A DNA stretch of 64,000 bases from a bacterium (GCA_016125385.1 WGLV01000022.1:363692-427691), one strand, 5' to 3'; positions 8,784 to 17,463 are shown, counted from the first letter of the stretch. A program made the numbers and translations. Notes: a model not told the origin generated them from the sequence alone.

Positions 8784-10010
8784 ATGTCTTTTAAACTTGA
8801 ATTCAAGACGGACCGCACCATCTCGGAGAAACTGAAAGAGTATCATCCCGAGCACATGGTGTTGAACATGGGGCCCCAACACCCCAGTACCCACGGCGTT
8901 CTGCGTCTGGTTTGCGTACTGGACGGCGAAGAAATCGTCGATGTGATTCCAGACCTTGGTTATCTGCACCGAGGGATGGAAAAACTGGCGGAAGCGAAGG
9001 GGTATCACCGTTTCATTCCATTTACGGACCGTCTCGATTATCTCTCGCCCATGTCGAACAACACCGCGCTGGTTCTGGCGGTTGAAAAACTGCTGGGCGT
9101 CGAGGCGCCGCCTCGCGCGCAATATATCCGAACGATTTTGTGTGAGCTGGCTCGTATTTCATCCCACCTCTTGTGGCTGGGAACCGGAGCGCTCGATATC
9201 GGCGCCATGTCGGTGTTTCTGTATACCTTTCGTGAGCGTGAGACGCTGTACGATATTTTCGAGAGCGTCTGTGGAGCACGATTTACCGTCTCGTACATGC
9301 GGGTCGGCGGCGTTTCGGTGGATATTCCCCCGGACTTCAAGCAACGCGTTCAGGGCTTTATTGACGACTTCGCCCGGAAGATTGATGAGTACAACACTCT
9401 ACTGACCGATAACAAAATCTGGCGGATGCGCACTGAGGGCATCGGCGTGATTTCAGCCGAACGCGCCATTAACGCGGGGATGACCGGCCCCTGCCTGAGA
9501 GGCAGCGGCGTGGACGTCGATCTGAGGCGCGATAACCCCTACATGGCGTACGATCAGCTTGATTTTGACGTCCCGCTGGGCGAAAACGGCGACACCTTCG
9601 ATCGGTATCTGGTCCGTATGGAAGAATTGCGTCAGTCGCGGCGCATCATTCAGCAAGCGCTGGACGGTATTCCCGATGGACCGATCAAGGTAGAGGACAA
9701 CAAGATTTCGTTCCCCAATCGCGAATCGATCGAAACTTCGATGGAAGCGTTGATTCACCACTTTCTGCTCGCTTCGGAAGGCGTGAAAGCGCCTCCCGGC
9801 GAGGTTTATCACGCCATTGAAGCACCGAAGGGGGAACTCGGTTTTTACGTGGTCGGCGATGGGACGGGTTATCCGAAACGGTTGCGTATTCGATCTCCGT
9901 CCTTTTGCAATCTGTCCGTGCTGCCGGAACTGGCGCGTGGTCATATGATCGCCGACCTGGTGGCCTGCATCGGGACGATCGACCTCGTTCTCGGGGATTG
10001 CGACCGGTAA
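8784..10010 (+). CDS. nuoD: NADH-quinone oxidoreductase subunit D
   Basis: The 49 kDa subunit of complex I, which forms much of the quinone-binding cavity with NuoB. It opens with the GPQHPSTHGVLR motif near residue 32 and ends with an IDLVLGDCDR tail that corresponds to the usual D-x-V-F-G-E-x-D-R. Length 408 is normal. AAAGG stands eight bases before the ATG. It is the last gene here: a terminator follows within 60 bases, and none of nuoE to nuoN is in the window. Confidence 0.97.
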   Translation: MSFKLEFKTDRTISEKLKEYHPEHMVLNMGPQHPSTHGVLRLVCVLDGEEIVDVIPDLGYLHRGMEKLAEAKGYHRFIPFTDRLDYLSPMSNNTALVLAVEKLLGVEAPPRAQYIRTILCELARISSHLLWLGTGALDIGAMSVFLYTFRERETLYDIFESVCGARFTVSYMRVGGVSVDIPPDFKQRVQGFIDDFARKIDEYNTLLTDNKIWRMRTEGIGVISAERAINAGMTGPCLRGSGVDVDLRRDNPYMAYDQLDFDVPLGENGDTFDRYLVRMEELRQSRRIIQQALDGIPDGPIKVEDNKISFPNRESIETSMEALIHHFLLASEGVKAPPGEVYHAIEAPKGELGFYVVGDGTGYPKRLRIRSPSFCNLSVLPELARGHMIADLVACIGTIDLVLGDCDR

Positions 10011-10036
10011 CTGGAAGGTTTTTTTGAGTGAATTTG

Positions 10037-10066
10037 AAAAGGGGCCGAAAGGCTCCTTTTTTTATA
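10037..10066 (+). terminator. Rho-independent terminator of nuoABCD
   Basis: AAGGGGCC and GGCTCCTT pair (one G-U) around a GAAA loop and run into seven Ts. It sits about 30 bases after the nuoD stop. Confidence 0.85.
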
Positions 10067-10171
10067 GCAAATCTTTATAATTCAGATGTTTTAGATGAAC
10101 TTTTCTTGCGGCGAAAAATGTCTTTCATCGGTCAATCGATGGTATCGCATCACTTTTTTACAAAAAACCCA

Positions 10172-10200
10172 TTGACATAATTCACAAATGTTTCTATGCT
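10172..10200 (+). promoter_or_regulatory. Near-consensus sigma-70 promoter of an intergenic RNA
   Basis: TTGACA (10172-10177), 17 bases, then TATGCT (10195-10200). The -35 is a perfect match. No plus-strand protein gene follows; the transcript would start near 10207 and enter the structured RNA described next. Confidence 0.8.
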
Positions 10201-10206
10201 ATCGAA

Positions 10207-10425
10207 TCAATTCTACTGAATTTCGTTTTGATAAAGGGGATTTACTCACAACTTTTTATTATTTTGCTTCGCGACGCCAGCGGCCCCGGAAACAGGGGAG
10301 TACGGCTTCATCCATACCAGATTTACCAAGTAAGCCAGAATGGGGAAACAGTCAGAGCTTGGGGAGGAATACCAAGGGTGTCGCGAAATAAAAACCGCTT
10401 CGGATGCGAAGCGGTTTTTATTTTT
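10207..10425 (+). ncRNA. Free-standing structured RNA of unknown family
   Basis: A consensus promoter, a region with extensive pairing and a strong terminator define a transcript of about 215 bases with no convincing reading frame. An 11-pair closing stem joins 10268-10278 (TTCGCGACGCC) to 10377-10387 (GGTGTCGCGAA) with one G-U pair. It encloses about 98 bases with candidate hairpins CCCC/GGGG (10284-10287/10295-10298), GGCTT/AAGCC (10304-10308/10332-10336) and CTTGG/CCAAG (10358-10362/10372-10376). GGAAACAG occurs twice (10288 and 10344). The terminator begins two bases after the closing stem. It lacks the hallmark sequences of SRP RNA, tmRNA, RNase P and 6S RNA, and I recognise no riboswitch core. 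The next gene on the right is on the other strand, so it is not a leader. Confidence 0.65.
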
Positions 10426-10426
10426 T
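10390..10426 (+). terminator. Strong, probably bidirectional terminator
   Basis: AAAACCGCTTCG pairs with CGAAGCGGTTTT around GATG, followed by TTATTTTTT. It ends the structured RNA. Read on the minus strand it also has a T-run (TTTTTATTTC), so it may serve the methyltransferase gene as well. Confidence 0.9.
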
Positions 10427-10483
10427 AACGGTTTGATCTTTCATCGGTAACGCAGGTTTTTCAGAAAAATATCCCGCCTCCCG

Positions 10484-11299
10484 CTATTCTTTGCGCAAAC
10501 TGGTTGGTTTGTATTCGAATGGCCTTCCCGCCGGCGTCTTCTGGAATTTGTGGAGAATCACGCTTTTCGGTACGAACGGTTTCGTATCGAGCCATTTCAG
10601 ATTGACGCTGGAGAAATGTTCGATCAGCGATTTTTCATTCATCACGTTGATATGGGAAGGGCTGGGGATGTTTCCCTGTTGGAGCAACAGGATTCCATAG
10701 GGACTTAACACCCGGCAAATTTCACGGACGGCGTTGATGTAAACCTCTTTGGGGAGATGCTCGGTCACGTCGAGGCAGGTCACGACCTGGTATTGATCGT
10801 TGAGAGGGTCGTCGCCGAAATGAATGTGATCGCAGCTGCATCGCCAGATTCGAGCGCGCTCGGGGAAGGGAAACGTTCGCTGACACCATTCCACCGCTTT
10901 CTGGCTGAAGTCGAACATATCTATCTGGATCTGGGGAAAACGTCTGGCGGCGGCGTAGGCGGAGAGGCCGAGGTGACACCCGATCTCCAGCCAGCGAACC
11001 GGGCGGTTGGGCAGCTGGATCTGATCGAAATAGAAATCGAGCTTTTTGAAGTATCCCTTCTCCTCATACTGAAGCCGGATTTCTTCGAAGGAGGCGGTAT
11101 CCGTTTTGCATTTGAGCAGGTGATAGCCGTAGTCGTACCATTCGCTGGAATAAACAAACGGGTTTCCGCAATAGTCGAGGAGACGAACGGGATCGGCTCC
11201 GTATTCAGCGGCGATGGTCTCGATGGATTCGCCGCTCTGGATTCGGGCGATCAGGTCATCAGGGTTCGCATCGGTCAAATTCATGGAATCGCCATCCAT
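10484..11299 (-). CDS. Class I SAM-dependent methyltransferase
   Basis: The Rossmann SAM-binding motif I, VRWLEIGCHLGLS, is at about residues 101-113. A later acidic turn, TCLDVTEHLPKE, and the strand SPYGILLLQQGN complete a class I methyltransferase core. The N-terminal 90 residues resemble nothing I know; they may bind the substrate. The substrate is unknown, and small-molecule, lipid or sugar methylation are all possible. The start codon overlaps the stop of the sialidase-like gene as TAATG, so it is translated from the same messenger as the upstream regulator and sialidase genes. It is the last gene before the bidirectional terminator. Confidence 0.85.
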   Translation of the reverse strand: MDGDSMNLTDANPDDLIARIQSGESIETIAAEYGADPVRLLDYCGNPFVYSSEWYDYGYHLLKCKTDTASFEEIRLQYEEKGYFKKLDFYFDQIQLPNRPVRWLEIGCHLGLSAYAAARRFPQIQIDMFDFSQKAVEWCQRTFPFPERARIWRCSCDHIHFGDDPLNDQYQVVTCLDVTEHLPKEVYINAVREICRVLSPYGILLLQQGNIPSPSHINVMNEKSLIEHFSSVNLKWLDTKPFVPKSVILHKFQKTPAGRPFEYKPTSLRKE

Positions 11300-12441
11300 T
11301 ATTCACGATTCTGATACGTCAATAAAAATTCTTTCTCGCTGAGCAGGGTAGTGTAGAGGCGGGCGTCGTGGTTGTCGTAGGCGTTTTCAGCCTGGCCCGC
11401 CCAGTAATATTGGATCGCCAGCGTTCCATCGGTCAGGAGCACGCCGCTGGGATAGCCGAAATCGCCTTGAACCGGCCGGGAAAACACGCAGCCGGCTTTG
11501 ACGTTCCAGGAGAGGCCGTCGTCTTTGGAGATGAAGCCTCGGATGGTTTTAAACGTCTGGCTGCGGTCGCCGTAGAGCAGCAGCAGCCAGCCGTTCGACA
11601 GGCGGACGAAATCGCCGGGATGCTGATATGGATTGGTGAGGCGCAGGGGGGAGCCCCAGGTTCGGCCATCGTCGGCGCTGACGATCAGGTTCAGGCGCTG
11701 GGTCTGGGTAGTGCGGGCCGCCGCGAGGATGCGCCCGTCGCCGAATGAATAGAGCGCGGTTTCGTTATGGCCGGGCGCGATCATGACCGGTTCGCCCCAG
11801 GTTTCGCCTTCGTCGCTGGAGCGTACCAGGTAGGCGTAATCGCCCAGATCGTCGCGGACGCCTTCGGAGCCGGGAACCTTGCTGTAGGCGCCGTAGACGG
11901 TGAGCAGCCAGTCGCCGTTGGCGGCGTGGACGATGCGGCCAAAGGGCGAGCATCGATCTAAAGCGGGGACGCCCAGCGATTTTGGCGAGGTCCAGTGGGC
12001 GCCGAGATCGTCAGACCAGGTCACCATGCAGTGCATATCTTTCATCGAAGGATCGTATTTGCGTTCGAACGTATAGCTCGCCTGCTTGAGATACGCCACG
12101 ATAATGCGTCCCGATTGCGTCATGCAGACCGCCGGGTTGCGGTCGTCGACCGGCCCGTCGATGACGACGTCGGGGCTCTGCCAGTTGATGCCTGAATCCA
12201 TCGACCATTTCATCAGCAGCGAGCCTTCCACGCCGAGATGACCCGAGCCGCCGCGATACACAGTGAACATCATGTCTTCGAGACTGGTCAGGATGGGGAA
12301 ATAACCGGATTGATTGGCGGCGACCACCAGATTGGCCGAGGTCAGCTCAAAAGCGTTGAGAATCGGCGAAAACGGCTGGGCCGCCGCCGAATGCAGCCAG
12401 ATGGATAACGCGATTATCGTCAGGCCGGCGCGAGCGCTCAT
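11299..12441 (-). CDS. Secreted sialidase-like (BNR/Asp-box) beta-propeller protein
   Basis: An N-terminal signal peptide (about residues 1-22, ending SAAAQP) leads to a six-bladed sialidase-type propeller. At least five Asp-box repeats of the S-x-D-x-G-x-x-W kind are visible: SMDSGINW, SDDLGAHW, SSDEGETW, SADDGRTW and SKDDGLSW. A DDRNPAV segment resembles a conserved propeller strand in this superfamily. Such proteins cleave sialic acid or other sugars, or merely bind glycans; the arginine triad cannot be confirmed by eye. The start overlaps the end of the NtrC-type gene (ATGA), and its stop overlaps the methyltransferase start. At 380 residues it is a typical single-domain member. Confidence 0.85.
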   Translation of the reverse strand: MSARAGLTIIALSIWLHSAAAQPFSPILNAFELTSANLVVAANQSGYFPILTSLEDMMFTVYRGGSGHLGVEGSLLMKWSMDSGINWQSPDVVIDGPVDDRNPAVCMTQSGRIIVAYLKQASYTFERKYDPSMKDMHCMVTWSDDLGAHWTSPKSLGVPALDRCSPFGRIVHAANGDWLLTVYGAYSKVPGSEGVRDDLGDYAYLVRSSDEGETWGEPVMIAPGHNETALYSFGDGRILAAARTTQTQRLNLIVSADDGRTWGSPLRLTNPYQHPGDFVRLSNGWLLLLYGDRSQTFKTIRGFISKDDGLSWNVKAGCVFSRPVQGDFGYPSGVLLTDGTLAIQYYWAGQAENAYDNHDARLYTTLLSEKEFLLTYQNRE

Positions 12442-13823
12442 TCGTCGTCTTCTTCCTCGTCCGAATCGCCGCCCGATCCAGCGCCGTATTCATGCAGCTT
12501 GCGGATCAGGGTGCGGCGGCCGATACCCAGCGCCTCGGCGGTGCGGGTTCGGTTTCCATCGAACTTTTTCAGCGTTTCGAGAATCACCTGTTTTTCGACT
12601 TCGGCGAGGGTGGCGTCGCCCTGGATCACGGGGGCGGGGTCGGGCTCTTCCGCTTCGCCGCGGATTTCACGCGGGACGTTTTTCATTTCAAGCGCGTCGC
12701 CGCGCGCGAGAATCACCATGCTTTCGATGACGCCCTGCAATTCGCGCACGTTGCCCGGCCAGGCGTAGCGCTGGAAGCACTCGATGACGGCGGGGGCGAC
12801 TTTGAGCGGTTTTCTTCCATTCTCGCGCGAGAAGCGCTCGACGAAGGTATCGACCAGCAGCGGGATATCGCTGGCGCGTTCACGCAACGGCGGGACGAAC
12901 AGCGTGACCACCTTGAGGCGGTAGAAGAGGTCTTCGCGAAACTCGCCCTTGTCGACGAGTTCCTGCAGGTCGCGGTTGGTAGCGGCGATGATGCGGATGT
13001 CGACGTGAATGGTTTCGCTGCCGCCCACCCGCTCGAACTGTTTCTCCTGCAAAACGCGCAGCAGCTTGACCTGGATCGACTGGCTGATTTCGCTGATTTC
13101 GTCGAGAAAGAGCGTGCCGCCGTCGGCGATTTCAAAGCGGCCCTTGCGCTGTTTGACCGCGCCGGTGAAGGCGCCGCGTTCGTGGCCGAAGAGTTCGCTC
13201 TCCAGCAGGTTTTCCGACAGCGCCGCGCAGTGGATGGGCACAAACAGGCGATCGCGGCGCGGGCTGAGATTGTGGATGGCGCGGGCGGCGAGTTCTTTAC
13301 CGACGCCGGTTTCACCGGTGATGAGCACGGTGGCTTTGGCGGGGGCGACCTGCTCGATCTCCTCCATCATGTCCTTCATCGGCTGGCTCTTGCCGACGAG
13401 ACCCTCCAGCCCTGGAGCGTCGCCCTGTTCGCGGTGGAACTCGATTTCGGTCTGGATGCGGCGCTTTTTTTCGATCTGGTCGAGCAAGAGGTCGAGTTCG
13501 TCGAGATTGACCGGCTTGGTGAGGTAGTTATAGGCGCCCAGCTTCATCGCCTTGACCGCCATCTCGATGGTTCCGTAGGCGGTGAGGATGACGACGTCGA
13601 GCGCGGGATCGAGTTCTTTCGCCTTTTGCAGCAGCGTCATGCCGTCAAGGCCCGGCATGCGGATATCGCTGATGAGCACGTCGAAGCGGCGTTGTTGCAG
13701 CTTGTCCCACGCTTCTTCGCCGTCGGCCGCGACCTCGACGCGGCGGTCGTCGCTTGCCACCGCCTTGCGCAGCCCTTCGCGCGAGTTGAGTTCGTCATCC
13801 GCGATGAGAATGGAATACGGCAT
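12438..13823 (-). CDS. NtrC-family sigma-54-dependent response regulator
   Basis: Activates sigma-54 promoters after phosphorylation by a histidine kinase. The receiver domain has acidic Asp9-Asp10, phosphoacceptor Asp53 (ISDIRMPG) and a lysine in LTKPVN near 103. The AAA+ domain carries Walker A GETGVGKE (170-177), GAFTGA (217-222, the sigma-54 contact) and GGTLFLDEI. A Fis-type helix-turn-helix (NRTRTAEALGIGRRTLIRKL) lies near the C-terminus, then an acidic tail. The 461 residues are standard. No histidine kinase is nearby. The gene leads an operon with the sialidase-like and methyltransferase genes through ATGA and TAATG overlaps, an unusual pairing. Confidence 0.96.
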   Translation of the reverse strand: MPYSILIADDELNSREGLRKAVASDDRRVEVAADGEEAWDKLQQRRFDVLISDIRMPGLDGMTLLQKAKELDPALDVVILTAYGTIEMAVKAMKLGAYNYLTKPVNLDELDLLLDQIEKKRRIQTEIEFHREQGDAPGLEGLVGKSQPMKDMMEEIEQVAPAKATVLITGETGVGKELAARAIHNLSPRRDRLFVPIHCAALSENLLESELFGHERGAFTGAVKQRKGRFEIADGGTLFLDEISEISQSIQVKLLRVLQEKQFERVGGSETIHVDIRIIAATNRDLQELVDKGEFREDLFYRLKVVTLFVPPLRERASDIPLLVDTFVERFSRENGRKPLKVAPAVIECFQRYAWPGNVRELQGVIESMVILARGDALEMKNVPREIRGEAEEPDPAPVIQGDATLAEVEKQVILETLKKFDGNRTRTAEALGIGRRTLIRKLHEYGAGSGGDSDEEEDDE

Positions 13824-13933
13824 GATCTCCAGTCCTGACAGGGATTTGTGAGATCATAGTGTAAAGCCGCGCGCGGCAAAAGCAAAGCGTGGAGGGGGAA
13901 AGGGATTGCGAAAGAATTCTTATGCAAACCAGA

Positions 13934-14821
13934 TTAGCGAATATCTTGAATCTTGGCATTTTTCAATAAATCCGCCGGGAATTCGAACAAGCCATCTCCA
14001 TTCGGCGCGATCTCGATGGAGCCGTAGGTAATCGTGGTGACTTCCTTACCGTCATCAGTCGTGATGATGATCTGGTTGGGAATGAGAATCGGCGCGTTGC
14101 TGGAGGTGTTGAACTTGTATTGCGTGTTGATATTGGGTGTGTTCGCCGCGTTATGCTCTAATTCAACGACACGTTGGCCATTGAGTTCAGTGTAAACAAA
14201 AAAGGATTTTGTTGAACGATACGTGACGCGAGTCTTTCCGTTTTCTTCATTTGTTATTTCAAATTCATTCTCGTTAATATCCAAAGCGCAATTGTAAAGC
14301 CAAAAGTAAAGCGCGTCGCAAGATTCCGGACGCGGCGGTTCGTATTCATCATCAATCGGTTCGATGATCAGGTTGGGACTATGCAAACATTGGCGGTATT
14401 TCTCCTTCACATATAAAAAATATTCGTCGTTGCCATAAGTAACTACTTGATTGTTGGCTGGAGACACCGTATCGAGGAGAGTGGATGGCTGCCATTCCAG
14501 CGATCTGGAAATTTGATCTCCCTTTATTTCCAAATGGCAATTGAAATCATACTTTATTTCATACCCGTTTTTCTTTAAATCCAATAATACATTTAAATTT
14601 GAAGCGTCTTGTACAATCTGTATTGGGTGGTTCGGTTTTGAATTCAATTGCTGCTGTTGTTTCACCCGGTCGATTCGTTTGATGATTTCGCTGGAATTCG
14701 GCGCAATGGTTTTTATGAATGTCCCTTTGATTTTGAGGTAGACGGGTTCATCCGCATGGGTGGATGGTATGGAAAAGGCAAGAGCGAAGAAGAGGATGAA
14801 TTGAGAGAAGCGCGCAACCAT
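13934..14821 (-). CDS. Secreted protein of unknown function
   Basis: I do not recognise this family. From ATG 14821 (GGAG seven bases upstream) it gives 295 residues beginning with a clear signal peptide (about residues 1-23, ending STHADEP). The open frame extends further upstream, but that part lacks support. The mature part is rich in Asn, Glu and Lys and looks beta-rich with polar loops. It has scattered cysteines (NCHLEI, RQCLHS, ESCDALYFWLYNCA) that could pair in the periplasm. It vaguely resembles outer-membrane lipoprotein-sorting or MucB/RseB-like carriers in having long strands, but no motif supports this. Base composition is clearly AT-richer than that of its neighbours. Confidence 0.7.
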   Translation of the reverse strand: MVARFSQFILFFALAFSIPSTHADEPVYLKIKGTFIKTIAPNSSEIIKRIDRVKQQQQLNSKPNHPIQIVQDASNLNVLLDLKKNGYEIKYDFNCHLEIKGDQISRSLEWQPSTLLDTVSPANNQVVTYGNDEYFLYVKEKYRQCLHSPNLIIEPIDDEYEPPRPESCDALYFWLYNCALDINENEFEITNEENGKTRVTYRSTKSFFVYTELNGQRVVELEHNAANTPNINTQYKFNTSSNAPILIPNQIIITTDDGKEVTTITYGSIEIAPNGDGLFEFPADLLKNAKIQDIR

Positions 14822-14960
14822 GAGTATTCTCCAATTGAACTTGGATGCTCTGGATGATTCAGGATGATCCGGATGAACAATACAGAAAAATCGGTGGTAT
14901 CCACAGCACCGCCAAACATGAAGCGTATCATAAATCGATGCGAATAGAAATGTTATTTTT

Positions 14961-15122
14961 CTATTTGATTTCCTGATTCGCTTCAAGAATCAGTTCGACG
15001 GCTTCCTTCAGATTTTCGCGAGTATCCTCAAGCGTCTCTCCCTGCGTATTGGCGCCGGGAAGTTCTTCGATGAAAGCGATGTAACCTTCGGGGAGTTTCT
15101 GATAAACCGCAGTCAGTTTCAT
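14961..15122 (-). CDS. HicB-family antitoxin-like protein, orphan
   Basis: A 53-residue protein from ATG 15122 (MKLTAVYQKLPEGYIAFIEE...). The N-terminal strand-helix pattern with GYIAFIEELPGANTQGETLEDTRENL matches the small HicB/UPF0150 fold, in which the ELPG-x-x-x-x-G-x-T stretch is the hallmark. HicB neutralises the HicA mRNA interferase. No HicA-like partner is encoded on either side, and the protein is too short to hold the usual DNA-binding domain. It lies in the same AT-richer pocket as the secreted unknown gene, 139 bases away. It may be a remnant of a toxin-antitoxin pair or a stand-alone HicB-like protein. Confidence 0.75.
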   Translation of the reverse strand: MKLTAVYQKLPEGYIAFIEELPGANTQGETLEDTRENLKEAVELILEANQEIK

Positions 15123-15234
15123 GGAATTCGCCCCATCAATTTTGCAGGTTTTTTGTAAATTATATAGCAAACGGAGGGATTAAAAAATGGATTTGTGGCG
15201 ATTCACGAATCGGAGCGGATAGAGTCTATGCGCA

Positions 15235-17463
15235 TCACAGCATGTCGCTGGGGTCGACGTCCTGGACGATGCGGTAGCCGGCGCGGCGGGCGTACAGCAC
15301 GCGTTGCAGTTCCTGGCTGTTGAGCAGCGGGCGGAAGGCGCGATAGTCGCGGCTCTTGAGCGCCAGCTGCCAGCGGTAATGATCGCGCAGGCGGTACAGC
15401 GGCGCCTCCACCGGCGGTAACAGCGTCACCTCCGGCTGTCCCTTCAGCCCTTCCGCGAGAACCGAGTACAGCTCCCACGCCTTGCCGCGCGCGACGTCCT
15501 CGCTCTCGGCCTCGACGCGCCACAGCACAAGCCGCGAATACGGCGGAAAGCCGATCAGGCGTCGGTAGCGAATCTCTTTTTCGAAAAAAGCGTCGTAATC
15601 CTGCTTCAGTGCGAGTTGGATGCTGTAGTGGTCGGGGCTGTAACTCTGGATGAAGACCTCGCCGGGGTGCGCGCCGCGTCCCGATCGTCCCGCCACCTGG
15701 GTGAGCAGGGTGAAGGTGCGCTCGGCGGCGCGGAAATCGGGCAGGGCGAGGGAGAAATCAGCATTGATGATGCCGACCAGCGTCACGTTGGGGAAGTCGA
15801 GCCCCTTGGCGATCATCTGCGTGCCGACCAGTACGTCGGCTTCGCCGCGCCGGAACGGGGTCAGCAGGCGGTCGTGGTCGCCCTTGCGGCGGGCGGCGTC
15901 GCGATCAAGGCGGATGACGCGCACGCCGGGGATGCGCTCCTCCAGCAAGTGGACGACTTTTTCGGTGCCGAAACCGCGCTGGCGGATGAATTTCTCCGCG
16001 CAGTTGGGGCAGTCGTTCGGCATGGGTTCACGGTAGTCGCAATGATGGCAGATTAACTGGTTGGCGGCGCGATGATAGACCAGCGCGACGCTGCAATGCC
16101 TGCATGAAATAATATGGCCGCATTGGCTGCACGTCAGCGTAGTGGAGAAACCGCGCCGGTTGAGAAAAAGAATCGACTGTTGTTTCGCTTCCACGCGGCT
16201 CCACAGGCCCTGCATGAGTTCTTCGGAAAGTATTTCTTCCTCTTCGGGGCGTCCGCGCAGGTCGATCAGGTTGACCTCGGGCATGCCGTGTTTGGCGATA
16301 CGCTGGGTTAGGCGGATTTCCTCATACTTGCCGGCGCGGGCGTTCTGCATCGACTCGACCGAGGGCGTCGCCGAACCGAGTATGCACAACGCGCCGCACA
16401 GCGAGGCGCGCACCACGGCAAGATCGCGGGCGTGATAGCGCGGGCTGGGGTCGGACTGTTTGTACGAACTCTCGTGTTCCTCATCGACGATAATCAGGCC
16501 GAGATCGGGCGCGGGCGCGAATATGGCCGAGCGCGCGCCGACGATGATGCGGCGGCGGCCCTGTTTGACCATACGCCATTCGTCGTAGCGTTCGCCCTGG
16601 CCCAGCGCGCTGTGCAGAATGCCGACCTGATCGCCGAAACGCGAGCGGAAGCGGTCCATGGTTTGGGGCGTGAGTGAAATTTCAGGAATGAGTGCCATCG
16701 CGGTCTTGCCCTGGCCCAAAACGGATTCGATGGCTCGCAGGTAGACCTCGGTCTTGCCGCTGCCGGTGACTCCGCGCAAAAGGATCGGCTTCGGGGATGG
16801 TTCGCCGAGGGCGGTCTCAATGCGGGCGAGGGCTTCGGTCTGCTCGGTGGTGAGATCCAGGCCCGCGCGTTCGTTGGACTGATACGAAAACACCGGGATG
16901 CGCAACGCCTCGCGGGACTGCATGCGTACCAGACCGCGCCGTTGCAGCGTTTTTAATACGCCTTCCGATACACCCGCCTCGCGCGCGATCTCGCTGGGCG
17001 AGAGCAGCGCCTTCTGATTGATGAGAAACTCCAGTACGCGGCGTTGCGGTTCGGAGGTCGCCGCGCCGGTCAGGTCGGCGCTGTCGCGCACCGAGTCGTC
17101 GAGCAGCACTACCTTCACCATGCGCGGCTTGGCGTTGAGCTCAAAGGGATAGGCCACCGAACAGGTCTCGCCCAGCGAAGCCATGTAATAATCGGCCGTC
17201 CAGTCCAGAAGGCGTATCAGTTCGGCGCCGAAAAGCGGCTCGGCGTCGATGACGCGGCCCAGCGGCTTGATCTCGCCGACGCCCTCTGGCGGGCGTTCGC
17301 GCAGGGCGGTGATGAAGCCCATTGCGTCGCGGCGGCCGAATGGAGCCATAACTCGGCATCCGGGCCGCGCGGCGGCTCGCATCGCGGGTGGGATTTCATA
17401 CGTGAACAGCTGACGCGCCGGAATAGGGAAAGCGACTTCCGCGAATGAATACGTTGCGTTCAT
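15235..17463 (-). CDS. priA: Primosomal protein N' (replication restart helicase)
   Basis: PriA recognises stalled or collapsed replication forks and reloads the replicative helicase. The N-terminal DNA-binding region begins AEVAFPIPARQLFTYEIP. The SF2 helicase has Walker A GVTGSGKT (231-238) and DEEH (327-330). The zinc-binding insert carries paired CxxC motifs (CSQCGHIISCRHC, CHHCDY, CPNC) at about 440-485. The C-terminal helicase lobe contains the GTQMIAKGLDFP and QVAGRSGRG motifs. Length 742 is typical. The region before ATG 17463 has no good Shine-Dalgarno. Confidence 0.97.
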   Translation of the reverse strand: MNATYSFAEVAFPIPARQLFTYEIPPAMRAAARPGCRVMAPFGRRDAMGFITALRERPPEGVGEIKPLGRVIDAEPLFGAELIRLLDWTADYYMASLGETCSVAYPFELNAKPRMVKVVLLDDSVRDSADLTGAATSEPQRRVLEFLINQKALLSPSEIAREAGVSEGVLKTLQRRGLVRMQSREALRIPVFSYQSNERAGLDLTTEQTEALARIETALGEPSPKPILLRGVTGSGKTEVYLRAIESVLGQGKTAMALIPEISLTPQTMDRFRSRFGDQVGILHSALGQGERYDEWRMVKQGRRRIIVGARSAIFAPAPDLGLIIVDEEHESSYKQSDPSPRYHARDLAVVRASLCGALCILGSATPSVESMQNARAGKYEEIRLTQRIAKHGMPEVNLIDLRGRPEEEEILSEELMQGLWSRVEAKQQSILFLNRRGFSTTLTCSQCGHIISCRHCSVALVYHRAANQLICHHCDYREPMPNDCPNCAEKFIRQRGFGTEKVVHLLEERIPGVRVIRLDRDAARRKGDHDRLLTPFRRGEADVLVGTQMIAKGLDFPNVTLVGIINADFSLALPDFRAAERTFTLLTQVAGRSGRGAHPGEVFIQSYSPDHYSIQLALKQDYDAFFEKEIRYRRLIGFPPYSRLVLWRVEAESEDVARGKAWELYSVLAEGLKGQPEVTLLPPVEAPLYRLRDHYRWQLALKSRDYRAFRPLLNSQELQRVLYARRAGYRIVQDVDPSDML

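Noticed and set aside
10268..10387. Retron-type RNA because of the closing inverted repeat
   Set aside because: No reverse transcriptase gene is nearby, and retron RNAs need one.
10188..10428. Two short overlapping plus-strand frames in the structured RNA
   Set aside because: One starts upstream of the expected transcript start and the other reads through the terminator; neither looks like a protein.
12492..13838. Plus-strand frame of 448 codons opposite the NtrC-type gene
   Set aside because: A shadow frame of a GC-rich, clearly conserved gene; the product is repetitive Phe, Asp and Val without a fold.
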